Source of the DNA: Clostridium sp.
GTDB lineage: Bacteria; Bacillota; Clostridia; Lachnospirales; Lachnospiraceae
Direction of reading: 5' to 3'
DNA length: 64,000 nucleotides
Assembly: GCA_023664385.1 (NCBI GenBank)
Contig: JAMPFU010000002.1
Span: 62,001-126,000 of the forward strand
Shown here: piece by piece, positions 17,132 through 23,838 of the stretch
How the letters are laid out: every line of letters starts with the position of its first letter
How positions within the stretch are numbered: the first letter of the stretch is position 1
The notes under the pieces: generated by a model
What the model was told of the DNA's origin: nothing
Databases searched by the model: none
What the model saw: the letters and a program-made list of their open reading frames with translations, nothing else
Position numbers and translations under genes: made by a program

Positions 17132-17431
17132 TTATACAAACATGCCATCACTGTAAACTGGTTTTTCCATTTCTGAATCAATTATCTCAAAATTCTTTGC
17201 AACCATAGCTATAACATCCGCAAAACTGTTTATAAAAGTTTCCATATCCCCTATCGTAGACTGAATTTTCCCTTTTGCTCTCTCAAAGGATGATGAAAAC
17301 TCTCCCTTACAGATAAGACTGCCATAGTAATAATACCGCATGGCATTTTTATAATTTCCAATTCTTTCAGCTATATCCTTCATTTTTGTTACATATTCTT
17401 CAACGGTTGAATAATCAATATTTTGTCCCAA
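17132..17431 (-). CDS. Small helical WXG100-like protein, cassette A
   Basis: A 99-residue helical protein, WXG100 size, with a central YYYYGSLICKGEF turn and a C-terminal NFEIIDSEM segment like the NFETIDSDM of its counterpart at 20295-20609. It starts at TTG 17431, supported by a GGGGGG site 6 bases upstream; no closer ATG exists. It lies 38 bases before effector A and 11 bases after the 92-residue protein. Probably an effector partner or co-secreted protein. Confidence 0.6.
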   Translation of the reverse strand: MGQNIDYSTVEEYVTKMKDIAERIGNYKNAMRYYYYGSLICKGEFSSSFERAKGKIQSTIGDMETFINSFADVIAMVAKNFEIIDSEMEKPVYSDGMFV

Positions 17432-17442
17432 AATAATCCCCC

Positions 17443-17721
17443 CTATAATAAAATATCATCGCCCTCTACTGAATCCAAGAAATCAGTTATTACCCTTTTC
17501 ATATCGTCCATCAACGAAGGCAGTTGTTCGCTTGCGCTGCTGTAAAACGTGTCGCATTTACTCTGTAATACCAAACTAAGTTGCGTTCCGAAATCAACAG
17601 ATGTAAACAGTGTTTCGCACTGTTTCCTAAAATCTTCCAAGCCTTCCTCTACCAATCCAAGCTGCCTGGAATAATAGTCATATACATTACTATAATATTC
17701 ATCATCTACTCTTAAATCCAT
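17443..17721 (-). CDS. Small helical protein, cassette A
   Basis: A 92-residue helical protein (MDLRVDDEYYSNVYDYY...). It matches the 20624-20893 protein in size, in its N-terminal V-x-x-(E/D)-(F/Y)-Y-x-N-V pattern and in its acidic C-terminus (EGDDILL against DADDVI). No W-x-G motif. It has a strong GGAGG site and the ATG at 17721. It lies between the YwqH-like protein and the second small protein, in the same order as in cassette B. Inferred chaperone or co-export partner of effector A. Confidence 0.6.
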   Translation of the reverse strand: MDLRVDDEYYSNVYDYYSRQLGLVEEGLEDFRKQCETLFTSVDFGTQLSLVLQSKCDTFYSSASEQLPSLMDDMKRVITDFLDSVEGDDILL

Positions 17722-17750
17722 AGTCAGACCTCCTATACGCTTCCTTACAC

Positions 17751-18107
17751 CTACGTTTCTTTCTCTGCCTGCTTCGCATCATATGCTCTTATTTCTCTAT
17801 CCCAATGGTTTATGCTGTCCTGTGCCCCTTGCCGAACCCCCTCAAGATGCTCGCCAACCTCATCTATGATGTTAAGCAGCCTTTGATTTTCTTCAGTGTT
17901 AAAATAAGCATAATTCTTATCGTATAGTTGCTGAAAGATAACCGCATCATCACTATACTGTTTTAAATCATTCATATACGCATTACACTTTGAAAGCTCA
18001 TCACTAAGCGTTGCTTTTAACGCTGTATTTTCTTGAATTTTTGCAGCATAGCAATCCCGCTTTCTGACATAAAAATTATACTTTGACACCATATCGTACC
18101 TTGTCAC
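17751..18107 (-). CDS. YwqH-like coiled-coil protein, cassette A
   Basis: A 118-residue coiled-coil protein (TRYDMVSKYNFYVRKRDCY...) homologous to the 20895-21248 protein, which begins SRDEMVRKYNHYVGMRESY. It starts at GTG 18107 with GGAGGGG 7 bases upstream. Size, charge and first position in the cassette fit DUF5082/YwqH-like adaptors of LXG toxin operons. The segment between this gene and the WXG100 pair upstream holds a terminator, so cassette A may have its own promoter near 18115-18155. Confidence 0.6.
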   Translation of the reverse strand: MTRYDMVSKYNFYVRKRDCYAAKIQENTALKATLSDELSKCNAYMNDLKQYSDDAVIFQQLYDKNYAYFNTEENQRLLNIIDEVGEHLEGVRQGAQDSINHWDREIRAYDAKQAEKET

Positions 18108-18158
18108 ATTATCCCCTCCTGCACAACCTTATTTAACAATTAACATATATTCATATTA

Positions 18159-18203
18159 TAAAGGTCTGCCGTACTTAAAGCATTTCGTGCGGCAGACCTT
18201 TAT
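18159..18203 (-). terminator. Terminator after the WXG100 pair, copy 1
   Basis: Long hairpin: ATAAAGGTCTGCCG pairs with CGGCAGACCTTTAT around an 18-base loop, with an AT-rich tail. It lies directly after the stop at 18211 on the minus strand and should stop, or partly attenuate, transcription before the cassette A genes. Confidence 0.75.
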
Positions 18204-18210
18204 GGTTTAC

Positions 18211-18510
18211 TTAAATCAACGAGCTTGCCATCTTTGAATCTGCATCTGCAAAGTTTTGGCATATCTGTGTAAGCTGTGTATGGAAGGTTCCAAGCATCTC
18301 TGCCAAATCTTCTACATCCGGTCCCAGCATTTGCTTAAACTCATCCACATATGCCGTTGCTGCCTCCGCTTCCATATAGCCGTTATTTACAAGCGACTCT
18401 ACCGCCGTTGTCATATCGCCATACTTGCTTTCTACATCTGACTCATATGTCATTATGTTTTGTATTATTTCCTGAACCGCTACATAATCTACTCTTAATT
18501 TTTCACTCAT
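18211..18510 (-). CDS. WXG100-family protein, copy 1b
   Basis: A 99-residue helical hairpin protein starting MSEKLRVDYVAVQEII. The central turn is VNNGYMEAEAA in place of W-x-G, and the C-terminus NFADADSKMASSL is typical of Esx proteins. The ATG at 18510 follows GGGGAGG by about 7 bases. It is 16 bases after the 96-residue partner, so they probably form an EsxA/EsxB-like heterodimer that is secreted and engages EssC. The copy at 21938-22237 is identical except for the last residues (DSKMASSLI against DAKIAGMLF). Confidence 0.75.
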   Translation of the reverse strand: MSEKLRVDYVAVQEIIQNIMTYESDVESKYGDMTTAVESLVNNGYMEAEAATAYVDEFKQMLGPDVEDLAEMLGTFHTQLTQICQNFADADSKMASSLI

Positions 18511-18526
18511 ATCTTTATCCTCCCCT

Positions 18527-18817
18527 TTAACTAAGCTGTGCCTGCATGTCTGCATCAAGACTCTCAAATTCTTTACATACACTTTCAAGCTGTTCTGCAT
18601 ATGCTTCCAAATTCTCATTCAGCTTTACATAGATTTTCTTGACAATTTCCTGATATTCATCAATGTATGCATTCAGCGCGTCACCCTCCATATTTGCAGG
18701 CAGGGATTCTACTGCATCATCAAGCTTACCAAGAATATCAACCATATCCTCTTTGTAAGACCTCAGCTTGTCAATTACCTGTGTACGTATTTCTCCATAT
18801 TTTACCTCCAAAGCCAT
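18527..18817 (-). CDS. WXG100-family protein, copy 1a
   Basis: A 96-residue helical hairpin protein (MALEVKYGEIRTQVIDKL...). The turn is PANMEGDALNAY rather than W-x-G, and it ends CKEFESLDADMQAQLS, close to the C-terminal pattern of secreted WXG100 proteins. First gene of its transcript: GGAGG about 11 bases upstream and a -10 box TACTAT at 18851-18846. It is paired with the 99-residue protein at 18211-18510. Identical to 22254-22544 at the protein level. Confidence 0.75.
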   Translation of the reverse strand: MALEVKYGEIRTQVIDKLRSYKEDMVDILGKLDDAVESLPANMEGDALNAYIDEYQEIVKKIYVKLNENLEAYAEQLESVCKEFESLDADMQAQLS

Positions 18818-18845
18818 ATCAACGTGTACCTCCTTTTTTTATTTC

Positions 18846-18909
18846 ATAGTACACGAAACAAAAAAATCTTTCCATATTCTGTGCATGAACGACACGTTTC
18901 TTGCATAAA
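18846..18909 (-). promoter_or_regulatory. Promoter of WXG100 pair 1 with two direct repeats
   Basis: Minus strand: -10 TACTAT (18851-18846) and a weak -35 TGGAAA (18874-18869) at 17 bp. Upstream are two direct repeats, TTTATGCA (18909-18902) and TTCATGCA (18889-18882), 20 bp apart, with GTT before each core. The arrangement next to a weak -35 suggests an activator of LytTR type, which binds 9-bp direct repeats one or two turns apart; the exact consensus does not match fully. The copy at 22572-22635 keeps all spacings. Confidence 0.55.
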
Positions 18910-19053
18910 CGGCATTTTTATTCCAAATAAACTAAAAAACATATTTTCCTTTTTCATCAAAATAACGATTTGGGCAGCATAAAGTACCGTTTTTGTAATT
19001 ATTCGCATTTTTTATATTCATTGTATGTAAAAGCAAGGTTCCTAATGTTGTTT

Positions 19054-20280
19054 TTAATTAAATCCAGTTGATAACCCTTCTAGTAACGTTTCAGAAATAT
19101 GCGAATCAATAGCCGACTCTGAGTTTGGTTTTACCTCATACACCACTTCAATATTTTGTTTAAACAAACCTGTCCTTTTTACAATTTGATAACTATCACC
19201 ATCATATATGTTAGTATGTGCTCTCATTTCACCATTTTCATCAAAGTACAATGTCATATAATGCGTATCCTGCAAATGATGTTCATCCAATGTAGCCATA
19301 AAATCATAAGTACAGCCTCGCTCTCTTTGATTTCCCGTCAATTCTTCATATACATCAGCAATATCATTAGAAAGTGTAAACTGATTACCTTGGTCTCGAC
19401 ATTGATCATACAGGCTCATAGTTTTACCCGCATATTGTTCAATTGCCTTTTGATAATCTGAGAAATCAACGCCTAGCACAACCCTTCTCTCATCACCGCA
19501 TTGATAAAATTCCGCAGTCACTGATAAATCTTTATTACCTGCCTGATAAAAATTGTCAATCAAGAATACTGCATCTAATACTGAACCTAATCTTGTAGTT
19601 GGGATTGCACCTGGCATAGCGCCTGACATATCATCTATTGACACATTATTTAATCCAGCAAATGCTTCTGCCCAATCAAAATAATCACCATTAAATTCTT
19701 TTGAGTAAATCATTGTTGGACCCTGAACAAAAATAGGTCCATCATCAACTGGATATGGATTTATTGATTGATATGGCGATGTCACTATCTTGTATGCCTC
19801 ACCATTGTAATACAAATATTGGTAATCTTCAGAAATCCATGGATTACCATTTTTGAAAGCATTTTTCCTATCCTCAGGTAAAAGCATATAAATGTCCTCA
19901 ACTTCTAAAGGACCATTATTAGTACCTGAATATATCTTATTCGAAAAAACTTCAATCGTACATTGCATCTCTTCCAGTTCCTCAACTATCTCTAAAATTT
20001 TTTCACTATATTCAGTATCGTCATTATATAACCATGTCTTTGTTCGTCCTAAAGCAATTAAATTTTCAACATTAGCATTATACAAATCACTACATGTCGT
20101 AGACAAATTGCTATATGTTGTCTTCACAAAATCATCAGAAAAGCTGTCGTTGCATTCTGTATAATATGCATTGCTCAAAACCTGTCTGGCTAATGTAATT
20201 TCTGTTATTTGTTCTCCCAATATCGACCTACAATTTATAAAATTATCTGAAATTAAATTCTTTTTATAACTCGTTAACAT
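19054..20280 (-). CDS. Putative T7SS effector B with conserved helical N-terminal domain
   Basis: A 408-residue protein without signal peptide. Residues 1-120 match the N-terminus of effector A: SFSDDFVKTTYSNL, NVENLIALGRTKTWLYNDDTEYSEKILEI. Residues 150-408 are a mixed alpha/beta region, rich in Tyr, Asp and Glu, with no motif I recognise; conserved-looking parts are EFYQCGDERRVVLGVDFSDY and THYMTLYFDENGEMRAHTN. A shared export domain with a replaced C-terminus is the hallmark of polymorphic toxins. The ATG at 20280 follows GAGGG. No gene lies downstream before the WXG100 promoter, so an immunity gene, if any, may be the membrane protein at 21241-21834. Confidence 0.55.
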   Translation of the reverse strand: MLTSYKKNLISDNFINCRSILGEQITEITLARQVLSNAYYTECNDSFSDDFVKTTYSNLSTTCSDLYNANVENLIALGRTKTWLYNDDTEYSEKILEIVEELEEMQCTIEVFSNKIYSGTNNGPLEVEDIYMLLPEDRKNAFKNGNPWISEDYQYLYYNGEAYKIVTSPYQSINPYPVDDGPIFVQGPTMIYSKEFNGDYFDWAEAFAGLNNVSIDDMSGAMPGAIPTTRLGSVLDAVFLIDNFYQAGNKDLSVTAEFYQCGDERRVVLGVDFSDYQKAIEQYAGKTMSLYDQCRDQGNQFTLSNDIADVYEELTGNQRERGCTYDFMATLDEHHLQDTHYMTLYFDENGEMRAHTNIYDGDSYQIVKRTGLFKQNIEVVYEVKPNSESAIDSHISETLLEGLSTGFN

Positions 20281-20294
20281 TATTCATTCCCTCA

Positions 20295-20609
20295 TTAATT
20301 TCCTATGCAAAGATAGTTTGACATATCTGAATCAATAGTTTCAAAATTTTCAACTGCAAACTCTAAAATATCTATGTATCCCAATATTGATTTATAAGTT
20401 TCTTTCATAATATCTGTTATACTTTCAACTGCTTGCATATATACCGCATAAACCTTTCCTTCACTATAATCGTCCTGAATTTCCATAATTTCTTTATAAC
20501 AAAGCTCAATCGCATCGCAAACATCTCTCAATTGACCTATCTTTTCAGTTGCAAAAGTACAATCTATATATTGTTGTGTCTGTTGTTCAATTTCATGTAT
20601 TTTTGACAT
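20295..20609 (-). CDS. Small helical WXG100-like protein, cassette B
   Basis: A 104-residue helical protein (MSKIHEIEQQTQQYID...), counterpart of 17132-17431: both end with a helix containing NFE(T/I)IDS(D/E)M. No W-x-G. It has a GGAGG site 6 bases before the ATG at 20609 and lies 14 bases before effector B. Probable partner for export of that effector. Confidence 0.6.
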   Translation of the reverse strand: MSKIHEIEQQTQQYIDCTFATEKIGQLRDVCDAIELCYKEIMEIQDDYSEGKVYAVYMQAVESITDIMKETYKSILGYIDILEFAVENFETIDSDMSNYLCIGN

Positions 20610-20623
20610 AAAGCACCTCCTAA

Positions 20624-20893
20624 TTAAATAACATCATCAGCATCAACTGCACTAACATACAAATCTACATATCCAGTAATTAAATTAACATTTTCCTGTA
20701 TTTTTAATGCTACACTATTGTATATGTTAATATAAATCTCCTGTAACATTTCCTGAGAAATATATCCAAAATTATTTTTGGTAAAAAACTCCGCACACAA
20801 CATTTTAAAATCATCCATGTTTTCTTTGAATTTTTCTGTTTTTGTATTTATTATATCATTTACATTAACATAAAAATCGCTATTTACTTTCAT
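20624..20893 (-). CDS. Small helical protein, cassette B
   Basis: An 89-residue helical protein (MKVNSDFYVNVNDII...), counterpart of 17443-17721. The ATG at 20893 was chosen by alignment with that protein, which begins MDLRVDDEYYSNV; an in-frame ATG at 20923-20920 would add a Lys-rich leader overlapping the previous gene. The stop of the upstream YwqH-like gene is one base before this start, so translation may be coupled. The acidic tail AVDADDVI matches the cassette A protein. Confidence 0.6.
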   Translation of the reverse strand: MKVNSDFYVNVNDIINTKTEKFKENMDDFKMLCAEFFTKNNFGYISQEMLQEIYINIYNSVALKIQENVNLITGYVDLYVSAVDADDVI

Positions 20894-20894
20894 T

Positions 20895-21248
20895 TTATGC
20901 TTCTTCCTTTCTTTTTTCATCATACCTGCTTATTTCACTATTCCAATAATTAATTTCACCTTGAGCTTCAGTAATTTTTAAATTTATATGTTGGGCAACA
21001 GATTCAAACATCCCATCAATTTCATCTAAACGAATTTGACTATATCTTGCAAGATTACGTCCATATAAATCCGAAAAAAACTTAGATTCACCATTATACA
21101 CTTCCATGGATTCACGATATGAAATGCAATTTTCAAAATAGGATATAACTTTGTTTCTTGCATCTGTATTTGCTGTAAGCTTACTTTTATAGCTTTCTCT
21201 CATACCAACATAATGGTTGTACTTTCGAACCATCTCATCTCTACTCAT
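20895..21248 (-). CDS. YwqH-like coiled-coil protein, cassette B
   Basis: A 117-residue coiled-coil protein (MSRDEMVRKYNHYVGM...), homologous to 17751-18107. The ATG at 21248 has GGAGG 9 bases upstream and overlaps the end of the membrane protein gene by 8 bases. Length, high Glu/Lys content and the first-in-cassette position fit DUF5082-like adaptors of LXG-type effectors. Function is inferred. Confidence 0.6.
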   Translation of the reverse strand: MSRDEMVRKYNHYVGMRESYKSKLTANTDARNKVISYFENCISYRESMEVYNGESKFFSDLYGRNLARYSQIRLDEIDGMFESVAQHINLKITEAQGEINYWNSEISRYDEKRKEEA

Positions 21249-21834
21249 TCTTTTTATCCTCCTTATTTGATATTTGCTTTGCCATGCTCCATGTCGACAA
21301 AATAACAAGTAGACATCTGTTAATCATATATACATCGCTTATAACATTTAATTTAGTCGTAGTTGTATCCACAAAAAAAGACAAAAAATTTGAATCAGAT
21401 GACAGCGCAGATAACTTATCAGATAACATATCCGCTGAATATATCCCCTGCATGATAGAAGTACCTATGGATATTATTGTACATATCAATAATACAATCC
21501 ATATTTTTTTTGATATTCTACATTTTGCAATTAGTTTAAAAATTATAATGATTGTAATGAAGCTTATAAAAATTGGGGCTACTCCATAAATCGTATTAAC
21601 CATACTCATATTTATTGCGTCAATTTTACTGCTTATAAGCAAATCGCAAACTATGTCTAAAGTGTTTATTATAACACGCTCCACAAGTACAGACGCAGGC
21701 GCAATTATTACCGACAAAATATATTTTATGCTACTGATGCTTTTATTGTTTTTTTTATTAATCGCTAAAATACAAAGAACTGAACCAATATAAGCTACCA
21801 GCGTAATAATTGCTTCTCGATATATATATTCCAT
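21241..21834 (-). CDS. Multi-pass membrane protein of cassette B
   Basis: A 197-residue hydrophobic protein with five or so membrane segments (for example AIITLVAYIGSVLCILAI, IFISFITIIIIFKLIA and IWIVLLICTIISIGTSI). No family recognised. The ATG at 21834 follows AGGAG by about 9 bases. It precedes and overlaps the YwqH-like gene. It has no equivalent in cassette A, where duplicated signal-anchored proteins lie after the effector, so it may be the immunity protein for effector B if that acts on the membrane. Confidence 0.5.
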   Translation of the reverse strand: MEYIYREAIITLVAYIGSVLCILAINKKNNKSISSIKYILSVIIAPASVLVERVIINTLDIVCDLLISSKIDAINMSMVNTIYGVAPIFISFITIIIIFKLIAKCRISKKIWIVLLICTIISIGTSIMQGIYSADMLSDKLSALSSDSNFLSFFVDTTTTKLNVISDVYMINRCLLVILSTWSMAKQISNKEDKKNE

Positions 21835-21887
21835 GATCTTAAAACTCCTCTTAAACCTCGTTATGACAAATACAATATAAATACCAA

Positions 21888-21923
21888 AATAACCTCTCAA
21901 ATCGTAAAATCCAAGAGGTTATT
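21888..21923 (-). terminator. Terminator after the WXG100 pair, copy 2
   Basis: AATAACCTCT (21888-21897) pairs with AGAGGTTATT (21914-21923), a perfect 10-bp stem with a 16-base loop. It follows the stop at 21938 on the minus strand. Its sequence is unrelated to the terminator after copy 1, which shows that the duplication ended at the coding region. Confidence 0.8.
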
Positions 21924-21937
21924 TATATGTATTTTAC

Positions 21938-22237
21938 TTAAAACAACATGCCCGCTATCTTTGCATCTGCATCTGCAAAGTTTTGGCATATCTGTGTAAG
22001 CTGTGTATGGAAGGTTCCAAGCATCTCTGCCAAATCTTCTACATCCGGTCCCAGCATTTGCTTAAACTCATCCACATATGCCGTTGCTGCCTCCGCTTCC
22101 ATATAGCCGTTATTTACAAGCGACTCTACCGCCGTTGTCATATCGCCATACTTGCTTTCTACATCTGACTCATATGTCATTATGTTTTGTATTATTTCCT
22201 GAACCGCTACATAATCTACTCTTAATTTTTCACTCAT
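21938..22237 (-). CDS. WXG100-family protein, copy 2b
   Basis: A 99-residue WXG100-like protein, the same as 18211-18510 except for its last residues, DAKIAGMLF. The ATG at 22237 follows GGGGAGG. It is partnered with the 22254-22544 gene, 16 bases upstream. The C-terminus of Esx proteins carries the export signal and contacts EssC, so a change restricted to the C-terminus may alter recognition; that is inference. Confidence 0.75.
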   Translation of the reverse strand: MSEKLRVDYVAVQEIIQNIMTYESDVESKYGDMTTAVESLVNNGYMEAEAATAYVDEFKQMLGPDVEDLAEMLGTFHTQLTQICQNFADADAKIAGMLF

Positions 22238-22253
22238 ATCTTTATCCTCCCCT

Positions 22254-22544
22254 TTAACTAAGCTGTGCCTGCATGTCTGCATCAAGACTCTCAAATTCTT
22301 TACATACACTTTCAAGCTGTTCTGCATATGCTTCCAAATTCTCATTCAGCTTTACATAGATTTTCTTGACAATTTCCTGATATTCATCAATGTATGCATT
22401 CAGCGCGTCACCCTCCATATTTGCAGGCAGGGATTCTACTGCATCATCAAGCTTACCAAGAATATCAACCATATCCTCTTTGTAAGACCTCAGCTTGTCA
22501 ATTACCTGTGTACGTATTTCTCCATATTTTACCTCCAAAGCCAT
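22254..22544 (-). CDS. WXG100-family protein, copy 2a
   Basis: A 96-residue WXG100-like protein, identical to 18527-18817. The ATG at 22544 follows GGAGG. It is the first gene of the T7SS island on the minus strand and the most promoter-proximal. The promoter at 22572-22577 and its direct repeats match those of copy 1. Duplicated Esx pairs raise secreted-protein dosage or serve different substrates in other systems. Confidence 0.75.
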   Translation of the reverse strand: MALEVKYGEIRTQVIDKLRSYKEDMVDILGKLDDAVESLPANMEGDALNAYIDEYQEIVKKIYVKLNENLEAYAEQLESVCKEFESLDADMQAQLS

Positions 22545-22571
22545 ATCAACGTGTACCTCCTTTTTTATTTC

Positions 22572-22635
22572 ATAGTATACGAAACAAAAATACATTTCCA
22601 TATTCTGTGCATGAACGACACGTTTTTTGCATAAA
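22572..22635 (-). promoter_or_regulatory. Promoter of WXG100 pair 2 with two direct repeats
   Basis: Minus strand -10 TACTAT (22577-22572); direct repeats TTTATGCA (22635-22628) and TTCATGCA (22615-22608), 20 bp apart and 31 bp from the -10 box, exactly as in copy 1. The bases between the -10 box and the repeats vary slightly, whereas both repeats are unchanged, which supports a binding site. Confidence 0.55.
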
Positions 22636-22659
22636 CAGCATTTTTATTCCAAATAAACT

Positions 22660-22697
22660 AAAAAAAGGCTTAAATCTCATTCATTTAAGCCCTTTTT
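22660..22697 (-). terminator. Terminator after pncC
   Basis: GGCTTAAAT (22667-22675) pairs with ATTTAAGCC (22683-22691); the minus strand continues CTTTTTTT. It follows the stop of pncC at 22713 and insulates it from the T7SS promoter at 22572-22635. Poly-T on both sides may make it work in both directions. Confidence 0.85.
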
Positions 22698-22712
22698 CTG
22701 AAATAATTTTAT

Positions 22713-23192
22713 CTACATCAACAATTCATAAATTCTATCTATCGTCTTGAATGCCGTCTGCTGCCTAACCTCATATCTGTCGCCGTCAAACTGGTACCGT
22801 TCAACAACAACCCTACCGCAAATGTAATATCCTGCATAAACCGTTCCGACAGGCTTATCCGCTGTTCCTCCGTCAGGTCCCGCTATGCCGGTTACTGCTA
22901 TGGCACAATCTGCTGATGCCGCCTTTGCCGCCCCCACTGCCATCTCGTAAGCAGTCTGCTCTGACACAGCCCCATGCTCGCAAAGGGTTTCATGGCTTAC
23001 TCCGATAAGCTTTTCCTTTGCAGAGTTTGCATAGGTTACATACGCCTCGTTTAAAACAAAAGAAGCACCTGCCACATTTACAAGCGTTGCCGAAATAAGA
23101 CCCCCCGTACAGGATTCGGCTGTGGTTATGGTGCATCCTTTTTTACGCAATATATTGATAAGTCTTTCTGAATGATCCTTACTATTTTCCAT
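22713..23192 (-). CDS. pncC: Nicotinamide-nucleotide amidase PncC (CinA C-terminal domain)
   Basis: Deamidates nicotinamide mononucleotide to nicotinate mononucleotide in pyridine nucleotide salvage. 159 residues, the length of a stand-alone CinA C-terminal domain, with TTAESCTGGLISATL, containing the active-site Ser, and AVTGIAGPDGGTADKPVGTVY. The N-terminal MoCF-like domain of full CinA is absent. It lies after pgsA and rimO, an order common in Firmicutes, where recA frequently follows; here the next item is the T7SS island. Confidence 0.9.
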   Translation of the reverse strand: MENSKDHSERLINILRKKGCTITTAESCTGGLISATLVNVAGASFVLNEAYVTYANSAKEKLIGVSHETLCEHGAVSEQTAYEMAVGAAKAASADCAIAVTGIAGPDGGTADKPVGTVYAGYYICGRVVVERYQFDGDRYEVRQQTAFKTIDRIYELLM

Positions 23193-23298
23193 ATTCCTTT
23201 TCCTTCTTAAACATCTTCCATTCTACGTCCATTTTCGGGCAACGAGTTGTTGCATTGTGCATAAATATTTTGCACCTAAGGACTTTAGACAACACCTT

Positions 23299-23838
23299 TT
23301 ACTTTGCATCTGAAAGCACTGATTTATTTTTCACAAGATAATCAATAAGGGATATGATTGTAAGTGCAAGTGCGGCATATATAAATATGTTTTCTATAAT
23401 GGAAGCCGCGCTGCCGCCAAAGTCACAGATCAGAATAATTATCATAAACATCTGCACGACTGTTTTTACCTTGCCCCACCAGCCCGCAGCGATAACGATG
23501 CCGTTATCTGACGCTATCAGCCTGAAGCCGCTTATAATAAATTCTCTTGCAATAATGACGATGACAACCCATGCAGGTATTCTGTCTATCTCTATCATGG
23601 CAATCATTGCTGAACAGACTAAAAGCTTGTCCGCAAGCGGGTCCATAAATTTGCCAAAATTTGTTATCAGGTTGTACTTCCTTGCAATTTTGCCATCTAA
23701 CATATCCGTAAGGCTGGCAATGCAAAAAAGCGCAAGCGCAATCCATTTCCCGTAAGGTATGCCCTCAACCATAAGTGCCACAAGAAAAAATGGTATCATT
23801 ATCACTCGCAAAATCGTTAGCTTATTCGGTAAATTCAT
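23299..23838 (-). CDS. pgsA: CDP-diacylglycerol-glycerol-3-phosphate 3-phosphatidyltransferase
   Basis: Makes phosphatidylglycerol phosphate in the membrane. 179 residues with four or more membrane segments and the full CDP-alcohol phosphatidyltransferase signature DG-x2-AR-x8-G-x3-D-x3-D, read as DGKIARKYNLI...GKFMDPLADK. The ATG at 23838 follows GGAGAG and overlaps the end of rimO by 17 bases, so the two are co-translated. Length is normal for the family. Confidence 0.95.
   Translation of the reverse strand: MNLPNKLTILRVIMIPFFLVALMVEGIPYGKWIALALFCIASLTDMLDGKIARKYNLITNFGKFMDPLADKLLVCSAMIAMIEIDRIPAWVVIVIIAREFIISGFRLIASDNGIVIAAGWWGKVKTVVQMFMIIILICDFGGSAASIIENIFIYAALALTIISLIDYLVKNKSVLSDAK

Larger units (their letters stand above)
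18238..22662. repeat. Duplicated WXG100 pair with promoter (two copies of about 700 bp)
   Basis: Bases 18238-18936 and 21965-22662 are direct repeats, offset 3727, apparently identical through both coding regions and differing at a handful of bases in the promoter region and by one indel. The only coding difference is the extreme 3' end of the second gene. The repeat includes the ribosome sites, the promoter and two upstream direct repeats, and ends just past TTCCAAATAAACTAAAAA. Confidence 0.9.

Noticed and set aside
5361..22544. Calling the small helical proteins true WXG100 by motif
   Set aside because: None keeps a W-x-G tripeptide; the family assignment rests on size, helical pattern, C-terminus and context, so it is given as WXG100-like.
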